Source of the DNA: Bacteroidota bacterium
GTDB lineage: Bacteria > Bacteroidota > Bacteroidia > Cytophagales > Cyclobacteriaceae
Length of the DNA stretch: 64,000 bases
Direction: 5' to 3'
Assembly: GCA_018266395.1 (NCBI GenBank)
Contig: JAFEAM010000006.1
Span: 1 to 64,000, forward strand
Positions 1 through 9,079 of this stretch are shown one piece after another. The position numbers and the translations under genes were made by a program. Every line of letters begins with the position of its first letter. Within the stretch, counting starts at the first letter, position 1. The notes below the pieces were generated by a model that was not told the origin of the DNA, searched no databases, and saw nothing but the letters and a program-made list of their open reading frames with translations.

Positions 1-106
1 ACAGCGACAGCGGAAATCAAATGGGGAATCTCAGACGCACTTTAATATGGATTGGAGAAACTCTTGGTTATACGCCGGCATTGGGCAAGTTCTTTTTCAT
101 CGGAGG

Positions 107-475
107 TTATGCGGAGTGGCTTGCTTCTTTTTTGAGGGCGAAGTAAGTCCAGGCTGCAGCTGCAGCGTCTACCAGTCCGAAGAGTATCAAGGTTGCAGGC
201 GCCCATTGAAGAACAACGAACAGGATAAACCATCCCAGCACTGTCAGCCTCACGTAAACGGTCATCATCAGGAATCGTGAATGGTTTTCTCGTGCCATGA
301 GCATATAGTAGATGCTGATGCAGATCACCAGTACTCCCACAACCCGAATCCAAACTTCCTGGGTTTCGGCCATCTTGAAAGTTGTCAATAATAGATTGGG
401 AACGCCGATAAGGGTTGCGCCGAGGATCATCAGATAAATGCTGAAATAATGAACTGTTTTTGCTGCAGGGCTCAT
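107..475 (-). CDS. small hypothetical membrane protein
   Basis: Encodes 122 residues with four strongly hydrophobic stretches (about residues 10-30, 42-60, 70-90 and 93-113), so it is probably a four-helix inner-membrane protein. The short loops carry a few charged residues and there is no signal peptide or catalytic motif. I do not recognise the family. It stands alone: about 170 bases separate it from the next minus-strand gene upstream, and nothing coding is visible between it and the left edge of the window. The start ATG at 475 is the only one that includes the first helix. Confidence 0.6.
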   Translation of the reverse strand: MSPAAKTVHYFSIYLMILGATLIGVPNLLLTTFKMAETQEVWIRVVGVLVICISIYYMLMARENHSRFLMMTVYVRLTVLGWFILFVVLQWAPATLILFGLVDAAAAAWTYFALKKEASHSA

Positions 476-649
476 GGTGTTTAGGTTAGTTGTGGTATAG
501 TAATTTAATCATTTCTGGGTATAATTTTTGAGATGGTCAGCTTAGATGTAAAGATGCCTGTGTCCTCGCAGGCATCTTTATCAATGAATCTCTACAGAGG
601 CAAGCAGGTCTGTGTGAATTTTATTGGCAGACCGTACCATCGACTTAAA

Positions 650-2974
650 TCAATGCCGTTGGGAAGCTGCAAGGGGAAAACTCCACTCTGCAAAATCTTC
701 TTCCCTGGCACCGGCCGGTCTTGACCCAGCGGTGCTCGTCATCTCCGACCAACGCAGCCTTCCGTTGTTACTGTAAGGAATGAGCACGATTCGACCTTCC
801 GAGCGCAACACGCTAACCTCAACAAAACTCTGAAAGTATGGCGCGACATTGTAGTCAAACATGGCAGAGAGCCATTCAGCGGAAAATGGCCAGCCGTTCA
901 ACTTAAGCGCCCACCACCACGCAGGGTACTTGTACCAGGCGGTGTTGTCGGTGATCTTTTTCTCCAATGGTCCCCTCGGAGGATAGAAAGCATATTCCTT
1001 CGTCGGCATGGTACCCGGCTCTGCCATCGCTGCGCCGATACTGAGGTAGGCACCGCCGCCACCATTCACAAAATGGTGCATGGTTGCCATTGATCCCTGT
1101 GCGGACTCCTTATAATATTCCAGGTCGTGTGTATCACCGGCCATCGCAATGGGAACATTGTACTTTCTCAGCAGTTGATGCAACTCGTCGAATTTTGGAT
1201 TGAGCGCGCCCTGGTATTCCCCAATGGCATAAAAAGGATGCCCCAGCAAGACCATGACGAATTTTCCCTTCGATGCTTCCAGCACATTGACCAGCCAGCG
1301 GTGTTGTAGCGAATCGATCTGTCGAACTACCCCTGTCTCCAGGGATATGAATGCAAAATCATCCGTGCTGATTTGAAAATAAGGGGCTTTCTGGAATCCA
1401 GTAGGAACTCCGTAGGCTTCACGCCAGAAGGCAGATTTCTTTACCATGTCATCGATGGCCACTTGCGTGGTGGCGGTGACGTGCATTTCGCTTCTCACCC
1501 GGTCCATCATGGCTTCTCGTGCCGCTTGCGGTTCATAAAAAGTGGCAACAAATCCTTCGAGCGCATCGTACCAGTCGTGATTGCCTGGAATGGCATAGAC
1601 AGGCTTGTGCACACCTTTGAACGGCATCCAGAATTTCTTCTCGTAGTCCCTGAGCGCACCCGTAGGGTAGACGACGTCAGAGGAGATAACCACAAACTTG
1701 ACTTCGGGCCGGTTGGTTACATCCAGAATCTGATCCTTGAGTACAAGTTGGGACGCGTCGCCTTCTCCGGGATCTCCGATAATGACAAACGAGAAGTCAC
1801 CGTTACTATCCACACCATTTGGTTGAAGCCTGAAGGCCTTTGCGTCAAACTCACCTCCGGATCTTGCTGTGATGGCCATACGCCAGGTATCGGCACGGGC
1901 CGCCGCCCATTTGTCCCAAATACCGGAAGCCCAGTTCTCGGTATCAAAGTACCAGCTCATCCCCAGCATGGGCATGATGGCGGCGATGAGGGCGCTGACG
2001 GGCAGGCCGATTTTCAATCCAGTTCGCACCGCTGTAAATAAGGAGTAGCCGGCCTTGCGGAAACGGATTTCTGCGCGGATGCGCCGGCTCAGCCAGAATT
2101 TTACCAAGGGCCTGGCGCTTAAACGTCTGCCGGATTCCAATGCCCAGTCCCAAAGCCTGTGGCCGCTCCTGCGAAAGAGCTTGAGTAGTCCCAGGCGTAT
2201 GGGTGCAAAAATGGCGTACGTGATGATCAAGGCGATGACGATGTCGCCAAGTGTCGCAACGAGTGGAGACAGGATGCCGAACATGCTCCTGTCCATACCC
2301 ATGCGTCCAAGGTGAATGAAGAAAAGCACGAGGATGAAGGTGATTATAGCCGCGCGATCATACGGTGCGCTGTGCTCTTCTTCCAGCCTGATTTTTTCTG
2401 CCAGCTCCCTTACCTTAACATTTTCTGCAAGACCCAAAGACTGCAGAACGTCGGTGTGTACTTCGCTGAGTACACCAGTTTTGGCGCGTATTATGTTGAC
2501 GCCAGTGCCAATGATCCTTAAGGCAACTGCCACAGCAAATGCCCATGGCGTCTGCTCATCGCGATACACGAACAGAAAGACCACAACTACAAGGCTTGCC
2601 AGTGCGGACAAGAGTTCATATCCGTATCGTGTACTGTTCCGAAACTTCCTTATAAAACTGGCAACATACCTGATGGCGTCGATCATAAAAATGAAGACGA
2701 TGAACAGATGCAAGGCTGCCGATTGAAACAGGATGGCATTGATGAGCAATGCACCCATGAGCAGACTTAACCCTCCGCTCAATTGTGCCCTTCGCTGGTC
2801 AGCAAGATCAGCACGCCGGAATCCATCGTAGATTTCCAGAATGCCGAGCCAGACCAGAAGAAAGCCCAGGTTTTCTTCCAGTTGCGTGCCGGGCCAAACA
2901 GGATAGATCAGTGCGAGGGCAGTGAGCACAACGCAGACTCCGGCAAGAATGAGGCGGTCACGGGTAATTGACAT
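650..2974 (-). CDS. membrane-anchored calcineurin-like metallophosphoesterase
   Basis: The 774-residue product has a multi-helix membrane region over roughly the first 345 residues, followed by a metallophosphoesterase domain. The domain shows the family's metal-ligand blocks in order: GDPGEGD, SSDVVYP (in place of GDxxY), GNHDWYD, LGHP and AGDTHD. It should hydrolyse a phosphoester; the substrate cannot be read from the sequence. The last transmembrane segment directly precedes the catalytic domain, so that domain is probably tethered to the membrane; its side is not determined. The gene lies 38 bases downstream of the sugar permease gene on the same strand and could be read through from it, although its link to sugar use is unclear. 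Confidence 0.8.
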   Translation of the reverse strand: MSITRDRLILAGVCVVLTALALIYPVWPGTQLEENLGFLLVWLGILEIYDGFRRADLADQRRAQLSGGLSLLMGALLINAILFQSAALHLFIVFIFMIDAIRYVASFIRKFRNSTRYGYELLSALASLVVVVFLFVYRDEQTPWAFAVAVALRIIGTGVNIIRAKTGVLSEVHTDVLQSLGLAENVKVRELAEKIRLEEEHSAPYDRAAIITFILVLFFIHLGRMGMDRSMFGILSPLVATLGDIVIALIITYAIFAPIRLGLLKLFRRSGHRLWDWALESGRRLSARPLVKFWLSRRIRAEIRFRKAGYSLFTAVRTGLKIGLPVSALIAAIMPMLGMSWYFDTENWASGIWDKWAAARADTWRMAITARSGGEFDAKAFRLQPNGVDSNGDFSFVIIGDPGEGDASQLVLKDQILDVTNRPEVKFVVISSDVVYPTGALRDYEKKFWMPFKGVHKPVYAIPGNHDWYDALEGFVATFYEPQAAREAMMDRVRSEMHVTATTQVAIDDMVKKSAFWREAYGVPTGFQKAPYFQISTDDFAFISLETGVVRQIDSLQHRWLVNVLEASKGKFVMVLLGHPFYAIGEYQGALNPKFDELHQLLRKYNVPIAMAGDTHDLEYYKESAQGSMATMHHFVNGGGGAYLSIGAAMAEPGTMPTKEYAFYPPRGPLEKKITDNTAWYKYPAWWWALKLNGWPFSAEWLSAMFDYNVAPYFQSFVEVSVLRSEGRIVLIPYSNNGRLRWSEMTSTAGSRPAGAREEDFAEWSFPLAASQRH

Positions 2975-3012
2975 AATTAATGTTAGGGGTTAGGGGACTG
3001 GCAGGGCCCGGA

Positions 3013-4302
3013 TCATGCCTCCGGGGTTGTTACTTTTCGTTTGAATAATTGACTAAACCTTACAGTATTGTTACGGATAAGCGGTCTTGCCCAGATGCCC
3101 ATGCTCAGCACATAGCCCAACGTCAGAAACAGGAACATCATGGCATAGCGCAGTCCAACCTTTTCGGCCAGACCTCCTATGATAAGCGGCACAACCGCAC
3201 CACCGATTATTCCCGTGCAGAGAATCCCCGCAAAGGTGCCGTGGTGGCTGGGAACGGAGTTCAGCGCCAGTGAGATAGTGATGGACCACATGACCGATGC
3301 AAAGAATCCGGTGGCAGGAAAAGCAATCAGCGCCACATCGACCGGACCGAAGAGTGCAGCAGCCAGGGAGATGAGGGCACAGCTCGTGAAGAAAACGAGC
3401 ACATGCTTGCTGTCAAACAATTTCAGCAACACAAGACCCAGAAGACAGCCCACCGTCATCATTCCCCAGAAGTAGGAGATGACGGAGGCTCCCTGCGTGG
3501 CAGGATCCACCTGGTGATATTCCTGAAGAAAACGCGAAGTCCAGTTCGCAATGCCCTGCTCACTACCGACGTAACAGAATATGCCAATAAAGAAAAGTAT
3601 GACGTACCTGTTGTACAACAGGGAAGTCAGCGCGCTGCCCACTTCAATTCTTTCATCCTCCTTTAAGTCAACTTTCGGGAAGGGGATAAGCCAGACCACG
3701 GTGAGCATTGCAACGGTGATGAGGGAAAAGATCCAGTACAAGGATACCCAACTGAGGTTGGCAGGCACAAGTTGATTGAAGATGTCAATCTGCCAGGACG
3801 GCGAAGTGTCTTTGTGAACGTGAAGCACCAGGTAGCTGTACAGTAGGGGGCTCAAAAAGGAGGCCGCCCCAAAGAACAGCTGCGCCATGACGGAATTGAA
3901 TGCGAAGCGTTCTTCGCCGCCAGACACGCGCAGCAATGGATTGATCACGACCTGGAGCATGGCCATGCCGATGCCGATCATGAATAGTGAGGGCAGCGCC
4001 ACTGCGAATCTCGGGAACAATCCAAACAGCAGTGCCCCGGCTCCAGCGATGATGAAGGCGGTGAGGATGACCATCTTTCCGGAATACCTTTCCATGAGAA
4101 GGCCAGCCGGTATGGACATTACGCCATAAGCGACAAAGAAGGAGAAAGGGAGAAATCCTGCCAGTCCCACGCTCAGGTCGAAGCTGCTGATCATATCAGG
4201 GATGAGCGGACCGAGGATGTTGGTGAGGAAGGAAATGACAAAGAAGGTTAGGAGAACCAGTCCCACCATAAGATTGCTGCGCTGTGCGATGGGGGTGCTC
4301 AT
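3013..4302 (-). CDS. FucP-type sugar MFS transporter
   Basis: A 429-residue major facilitator with about twelve hydrophobic helices. The N-terminal half has the pattern GVMSIPAGLLMERYSGK, typical of the loop between helices 2 and 3 in the fucose/glucose-galactose permease family of Bacteroidota. It should import a monosaccharide by proton symport across the inner membrane. Its start overlaps the stop of the ROK kinase gene by four bases (ATGA), so the two are translationally coupled: the permease brings a sugar in and the kinase phosphorylates it. The exact sugar is not determined. Confidence 0.85.
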   Translation of the reverse strand: MSTPIAQRSNLMVGLVLLTFFVISFLTNILGPLIPDMISSFDLSVGLAGFLPFSFFVAYGVMSIPAGLLMERYSGKMVILTAFIIAGAGALLFGLFPRFAVALPSLFMIGIGMAMLQVVINPLLRVSGGEERFAFNSVMAQLFFGAASFLSPLLYSYLVLHVHKDTSPSWQIDIFNQLVPANLSWVSLYWIFSLITVAMLTVVWLIPFPKVDLKEDERIEVGSALTSLLYNRYVILFFIGIFCYVGSEQGIANWTSRFLQEYHQVDPATQGASVISYFWGMMTVGCLLGLVLLKLFDSKHVLVFFTSCALISLAAALFGPVDVALIAFPATGFFASVMWSITISLALNSVPSHHGTFAGILCTGIIGGAVVPLIIGGLAEKVGLRYAMMFLFLTLGYVLSMGIWARPLIRNNTVRFSQLFKRKVTTPEA

Positions 4303-5138
4303 GAGGGAAGGATCAATGCACTGGCACCTAGCAGCGTGATGTTCTTGTTCTCCGATTTGATGATTTTCAGCCGGCTCATCGAACCTGGAAAATAAAATTG
4401 TGATGAAAGTGTCCTCTTCATGGAGGGCTCGAACAGGTGAAAGGCGTTGGAAATGGATCCTCCAAAAACGATAACCTCGGGGTCAAAGGCATAGGTCACG
4501 GCTTTTACGAGGTCGCCGATATGAATACCGAAAGTATCCCAAATCTTCAGTGCACGAGCGTCGCCTTGCTCAGCCTTCTGTGCTTCTTCCAGCGCCGAAC
4601 TCTTGTGGACTTCCTTGAAATAGAAACTGGCGCCATAGAATTCAAAGTCGCGGTCCTTGTAAGGCAGGTAGCCGATTTCTCCCGCGCCTCCGTTTGCACC
4701 CCGATAGATCTTGCTGTTGATGATAACACCCGAGCCGACGCCGGTTCCAAGGGTAATTCCAACCGCATGCCGGTGGCCTTTGGCCATTCCGAATTGCCAT
4801 TCGCCCCAGGCAAAGCAATTGGCATCATTGTCCACGCCTACCGGCACACCAAAGGCATCTTCCAATATTCGCCTCAGTCCGACTTCCTTCCAGGATGGAA
4901 TATTCACTACATCATACACGATGCCCCGCTCGCTGTCCACGATGCTGGGTACAGCGATGCCAATACCCTTCACTTCCGGCGACATCAATGAACGGATCAG
5001 ATCAATAAGTTGTCCTAGGGTTCCGTCGTAGGAATGCTGATCTTTCAGAACCGTCTCGGCACGCTGCGTTATGGAATCACCCACCCGTACGCCAGCGCGG
5101 ATGTTGGTGCCACCGAGATCAACGCCAAGGGTCGTCAT
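4299..5138 (-). CDS. ROK family sugar kinase
   Basis: The 279-residue product opens with the ROK phosphate-binding block (LGVDLGGTNIRAGV), then shows VDNDANCFAWGEW with the catalytic Asp and LGTGVGSGVI. It should phosphorylate a hexose with ATP in the cytoplasm, feeding the sugar imported by the coupled permease. The usual ROK zinc site is absent: where GHxxxxxxxxxCxCGxxGCxE is expected the sequence reads GEIGYLPYKDRDFEFYG, with neither the His nor the Cys cluster. There is no N-terminal DNA-binding domain, so this is a kinase rather than a NagC/XylR-like repressor. It is the first gene of the minus-strand operon and is divergent from the DUF1080 gene. Confidence 0.83.
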   Translation of the reverse strand: MTTLGVDLGGTNIRAGVRVGDSITQRAETVLKDQHSYDGTLGQLIDLIRSLMSPEVKGIGIAVPSIVDSERGIVYDVVNIPSWKEVGLRRILEDAFGVPVGVDNDANCFAWGEWQFGMAKGHRHAVGITLGTGVGSGVIINSKIYRGANGGAGEIGYLPYKDRDFEFYGASFYFKEVHKSSALEEAQKAEQGDARALKIWDTFGIHIGDLVKAVTYAFDPEVIVFGGSISNAFHLFEPSMKRTLSSQFYFPGSMSRLKIIKSENKNITLLGASALILPS

Positions 5139-5284
5139 ATGAAATAAATATAAGGGCTAAAGTCTGATGTGCCAAGGAGGACTGAGTGACCGAATGTTGT
5201 AGGATACATCCGTAGCGTAACGTATATATGCCGCCGGAGTCAAGTCTCTTACTTTTACCTTAAATATTGTCTAGTTTAGAACAT
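5139..5284. promoter_or_regulatory. divergent promoter region of the sugar locus
   Basis: This 146-base gap separates the outward-reading kinase/permease operon (minus) and the DUF1080/oxidoreductase pair (plus), so both promoters must lie here. TACTTTTAC near 5251 is one base off the Bacteroidota -7 consensus TAnnTTTG for the plus strand, but no convincing -33 partner was found. No operator palindrome stands out. Confidence 0.4.
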
Positions 5285-5953
5285 ATGAAATTCAGAGCTG
5301 TAATTCTTTTTAGCCTCAGCCTTGGTGTCTGCACTTCTGTCTTTGCGCAGAAGGCATCGGATGGTTGGCGTCAATTGTTCAATGGCAAAGATCTCACGGG
5401 CTGGAAGCATGTCGGCGATGGCTACATGACAGTGGAAGACGGCATTATCAAGACGCACGGCGGGATGGGTCTGCTGTACTGGACCGGGGAAAAATTCGGC
5501 CACTGCACCATTCGGGTGGTCTGGCACATGGATAAGGAGAACAGCAATGCGGGTTTCTTCATTCGCATACCCATTGAGCCTCGCGAAGCCTGGATGCCGG
5601 TTTGGTACGGTTATGAGGTGCAGATTGACAACCACCCTGAGACTTCAGGAGAAGATGAATATCACTCAACCGGCATGTTGTATGCATTCACCAAGCCGCT
5701 GGCGCAGGCCTGGAAACCGGGGCCGGAGTGGAATACTTTTGAAATCACCCTCGACGGCAATCGTACCATCGTAATGCTGAATGGAATAAAGGTGACCGAC
5801 TTCAAAGAGGGCGACCCCGTGCCTCCCCGCAAATTCGACTTCGAACCCTATCCTGGTCCGCGGCCTGAATTCGGCTACATCGGCATGCAGAATCACGGTG
5901 AGCACGATGTGGTGTACTACAAAGAGGTGTCTGTGAAGCCCCTAAAAAAATAA
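5285..5953 (+). CDS. secreted DUF1080 family protein (3-keto-glycoside hydrolase/lyase-like)
   Basis: The 222-residue product has a signal peptide (about residues 1-22, ending VFAQ) and one DUF1080 domain, a concanavalin-like beta sandwich recognised by WRQLFNGKDLTGWKHVGDG at the start and SNAGFFIRIP in the middle. Family members act on 3-keto-glucosides made by Gfo/Idh/MocA-type dehydrogenases, and this gene lies just upstream of such a dehydrogenase on the same strand. The domain fills the protein at the usual family length. I chose the ATG at 5285 because it places the hydrophobic signal directly at the N terminus; an upstream start six codons earlier is possible. The activity is inferred from the family. 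Confidence 0.8.
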   Translation: MKFRAVILFSLSLGVCTSVFAQKASDGWRQLFNGKDLTGWKHVGDGYMTVEDGIIKTHGGMGLLYWTGEKFGHCTIRVVWHMDKENSNAGFFIRIPIEPREAWMPVWYGYEVQIDNHPETSGEDEYHSTGMLYAFTKPLAQAWKPGPEWNTFEITLDGNRTIVMLNGIKVTDFKEGDPVPPRKFDFEPYPGPRPEFGYIGMQNHGEHDVVYYKEVSVKPLKK

Positions 5954-5983
5954 CGTGCGCTATCGTGCACATAATTCACTCAT

Positions 5984-7492
5984 ATGAAAAAGTCAAAAAG
6001 CAAATCCCGTTTCACAAGGAGAAAATTCATTGCACTGACTACCGGCGCTGCGGCCTTCTCCATCATTCCCAGCTTTGCCGTAAGCGGGTTGGGTCATGTG
6101 GCACCCAGCGACAAACTCTACATCGCTGCTATCGGCTGTGGTGGCGAGGGTGAAAATGATATCAAGCATTATGCCGATGCGCCTAAGAAAAATGCAGTAG
6201 TGTCATTTCTCTGCGATGTGGATGACCGCATGGCAGCGCCGCGGTTGAAAGAGTTTCCCAAAGCTAAGTATTATCACGACTGGCGGGAGATGTTCGAAAA
6301 GGAGAGCAAGAACTTTGATGCCGTATCGGTGGCCATCCCGGACCACAATCATGCGATCGTCGGCATTAGTGCCATGCAATTGAAGAAACACCTCTATCTG
6401 CAAAAACCTCTTTCACATGACATCTGGGAGGCGCGCCTGCTCACCGAGACTGCAAAGAAGTACAAGGTAGTCACGCAGATGGGTGACCAGGGTGCATCGT
6501 GCGATGGGATGTTCACTCTCAGGGAATGGATCGAAGCGGGACTCCTGGGAGACATCACGCATGTGTATTGCTGGACAGATCGTCCAGTGTGGCCACAAGG
6601 AATTCCATGGCCGAAGACGAAGCCCGCGGTTCCGAAAGAATTGAATTGGGATCTCTGGCTGGGCACAGCGCAAGAGACAGCCTACATCGATAACCTCGTG
6701 CCTTTCAACTGGCGGGGCTGGTGGCGCTTCGGTACTGGAGCGCTGGGTGACATGGGCTGTCATATCATGGGGCCTCCCTTTAAACTTCTGGGTTTGGGTT
6801 ATCCGCTGGAAGTATCTGGAAGTGCGAGCACGGTGTATGATGGAATCTTCACAGAGGGCGACTACCCGGAAAGCGGGCCTGTGTCAAGTTCAATCCGCTT
6901 CAAGTTCAAACAACAGAATGGTAAAGATCTCGACCTCTACTGGATGGACGGAGGCATTACGCCGGAGCGGCCCAGAGAGCTGGATCCAAACGTCAATATG
7001 AACGACATCATGGGCGACTGGCCCGGGTTGAATGATTATGAAGGAAGTACATTGTTCATTGGTACAAAGGGCAAAGCAGCTTGCGGATGGGGTGGAAGGA
7101 ACCCGATCCTATTGCCCTTGTCACTGAACAAGGACCTCAATATCCCGAAGAAATACACCCGGGTACCCGGTGATATGGATGGACACTGGTGGCAGTGGGT
7201 GGATGCGTGCATTGCTGGCTATGGCAACATGCAGGTGTCTTCGCCTTTTGAGGGTTATGCCGGTCCGCTTACCGAGACTGTACTCATGGGTAATCTTCTG
7301 CTCCGGAGCTTCAGTCTTAGAGAAAAAGTTACACGCAAAGATCCGGTCTATGGCGAGATGACTTCCTATAAGTATCCGGGCCGTTACGTCACCCACACCT
7401 GGGATGCCGCGAACATGAAGGTGACCAACTTTGAGGCTGCAAACCAGTTTGTTAAACGGGAGTACAGGAAAGGTTGGGAGATTAAGAGTTGA
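5984..7492 (+). CDS. Tat-exported Gfo/Idh/MocA family oxidoreductase
   Basis: The 502-residue product begins with a twin-arginine signal (FTRRKFIAL then a hydrophobic stretch to about residue 38), so it is probably exported folded with its cofactor. The Rossmann domain follows (IAAIGCGGEGEND) with the family signature LQKPLSHD near residue 147 at the EKP position, here QKP. The C-terminal half is the mixed alpha/beta substrate domain. It should oxidise or reduce a sugar or glycoside with bound NAD(P). It lies 30 bases after the DUF1080 gene, consistent with an operon in which one enzyme makes or uses a 3-keto sugar and the other cleaves it. The substrate is unknown. Confidence 0.82.
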   Translation: MKKSKSKSRFTRRKFIALTTGAAAFSIIPSFAVSGLGHVAPSDKLYIAAIGCGGEGENDIKHYADAPKKNAVVSFLCDVDDRMAAPRLKEFPKAKYYHDWREMFEKESKNFDAVSVAIPDHNHAIVGISAMQLKKHLYLQKPLSHDIWEARLLTETAKKYKVVTQMGDQGASCDGMFTLREWIEAGLLGDITHVYCWTDRPVWPQGIPWPKTKPAVPKELNWDLWLGTAQETAYIDNLVPFNWRGWWRFGTGALGDMGCHIMGPPFKLLGLGYPLEVSGSASTVYDGIFTEGDYPESGPVSSSIRFKFKQQNGKDLDLYWMDGGITPERPRELDPNVNMNDIMGDWPGLNDYEGSTLFIGTKGKAACGWGGRNPILLPLSLNKDLNIPKKYTRVPGDMDGHWWQWVDACIAGYGNMQVSSPFEGYAGPLTETVLMGNLLLRSFSLREKVTRKDPVYGEMTSYKYPGRYVTHTWDAANMKVTNFEAANQFVKREYRKGWEIKS

Positions 7493-7576
7493 GGCATAAT
7501 TCTTTAGGCTGATCGATTCATATGCTGGATCAGGCACTCTTTCAAGATAAAGGCTTATGCCCTATCTTACGATAAT

Positions 7577-9067
7577 ATGCCGTCATTAGTCCCCGGCTAC
7601 GAGTACGATATTTTCATCTCCTACCGTCAGAACGACAACCGTTCGGGCTGGGTAACGGAGTTCGTCAAAGCCTTGCAAGAGGAACTGTCAGCCGCGGTCA
7701 AGGATCCGGTCTCAGTCTATTTTGATGTCAATCCACACGACGGTCTCCAGGAGACACATAATGTGGACAAGAGTCTGGAGGGAAAGTTGAAATGCCTCAT
7801 CTTTATCCCGATACTTTCACAGACTTACTGTGATCCCAAGTCTTTCGCATGGCAGCATGAATTCTGCGCTTTCAATTCCTACGCTTCAGAAGATTCTCCG
7901 GGGCGTGATATCAAGCTTAAGAATGGGAACGTGGCCAGTCGTATTCTTCCTATCCGAATTCATGATCTGGAGGAAGAGGACAAAAATTTGCTGGAAAAGG
8001 AGACCGGAAGTGTGCTGCGAGCGGTTGACTTTATTTACCGCACCGCCGGAGTGGTTCGCCCCCTTCGGAGAACAGAGGACGACCCAAGAGCAAACCTTGA
8101 CAAGACATTTTATCTCGACCAGGTCAATAAGGTAGTCCGTACGATCAAGGATTTGCTGATGGCTTTGCAGAAACCTGCAGGGCAGGAGGCGACGACAGTC
8201 ACTCCAGCTAAGCTTGACGGGGTTCCTATCAGTATGCGGAAACGCATAGCATGGCTGGCAGCTGCACTTATCATTGCCGGACTGGGTTCATTCTATCTGT
8301 TCTACTTCGCAGGCTATGGTCAAAAGCTGGACAAGGGAGTGGACCGGTCCATTGCAGTTCTGCCGTTTGAAAATATGAATAAGGATCCGGAGCAGGATTA
8401 TTTCAGCAACGGCATTGCAGAAGATATACTTAATCATTTGGTCAAAGTATCTGACCTTAAAGTGAAGTCCCGCACGTCCACCCTTCAATACAAAGGCACG
8501 CTGAAGACCATTCCTGAAATAGGTGATGAGCTTGGGGTTGCCAATATTGTCGAGGGAAGTGTAAGAAAGGTGGGTGACAAAGTGCGCATTGTCGTGCAGT
8601 TGATCGATGCACGTAGTGACGATCACCTATGGAGTGAAACGTATGACCGTGACCTGAAGGATGTACTTTCTGTACAAAGTGAAATTGCCATGAAGATCGC
8701 CAGTGCCCTGGAGGTGAGACTCACGGCGGATGAAAAGGCAGACATGCAGAATCAGGCATCACAGAATTCAACCGCTTATGACTATTATCTCAAAGCCCGC
8801 GAGTTCTATTCAAGGGGTTCCGGGGATAGAAACGAGATTGAAAACGCATTGACTCTGACGCGCAAGGCGTTGCAGGTGGATCCATCCTTCAGCAGGGCTC
8901 ACGCCCTGATGGCCGACATCTGGTTTACGATGTCAGCGTTTGGGTTTGATGAAAAGACCTGGGTCGATTCTGTCAAGTTCTATTCTGATAGGCAATTTTC
9001 CTCGATCCTTCCTCCGGGGGCGCATACCTGGTGTTGGCTGCCGTTCAGCGGTACCTGGGAAACCTGA
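7577..9067 (+). CDS. TIR - membrane helix - TolB-like - TPR protein, N-terminal part (frameshifted)
   Basis: This open frame encodes a TIR domain at about residues 8-185 (YDIFISYRQND at the start; the S-x2-W-x2-E pattern at S89/W92/E95 matches the NADase glutamate of TIR enzymes), one transmembrane helix at about 224-245, and a TolB-N/FlgO-like domain at 257-382 (RSIAVLPFENM, then GVANIVEGSVRKVGDKVRI). The start of a TPR array follows. The last 25 or so residues are unlike a TPR and end at a stop at 9067. Reading one frame over from about 8992 instead gives a good TPR helix pair, so the gene has a one-base loss there and continues into the next entry. An intact product would be about 788 residues. 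Confidence 0.75.
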   Translation: MPSLVPGYEYDIFISYRQNDNRSGWVTEFVKALQEELSAAVKDPVSVYFDVNPHDGLQETHNVDKSLEGKLKCLIFIPILSQTYCDPKSFAWQHEFCAFNSYASEDSPGRDIKLKNGNVASRILPIRIHDLEEEDKNLLEKETGSVLRAVDFIYRTAGVVRPLRRTEDDPRANLDKTFYLDQVNKVVRTIKDLLMALQKPAGQEATTVTPAKLDGVPISMRKRIAWLAAALIIAGLGSFYLFYFAGYGQKLDKGVDRSIAVLPFENMNKDPEQDYFSNGIAEDILNHLVKVSDLKVKSRTSTLQYKGTLKTIPEIGDELGVANIVEGSVRKVGDKVRIVVQLIDARSDDHLWSETYDRDLKDVLSVQSEIAMKIASALEVRLTADEKADMQNQASQNSTAYDYYLKAREFYSRGSGDRNEIENALTLTRKALQVDPSFSRAHALMADIWFTMSAFGFDEKTWVDSVKFYSDRQFSSILPPGAHTWCWLPFSGTWET

Positions 9068-9079
9068 ACGAAGCAGCGG

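Noticed and set aside
1373-2041. A 222-codon open frame opposite the metallophosphoesterase gene
   Set aside because: It runs through the conserved catalytic blocks on the other strand and has no features of its own.
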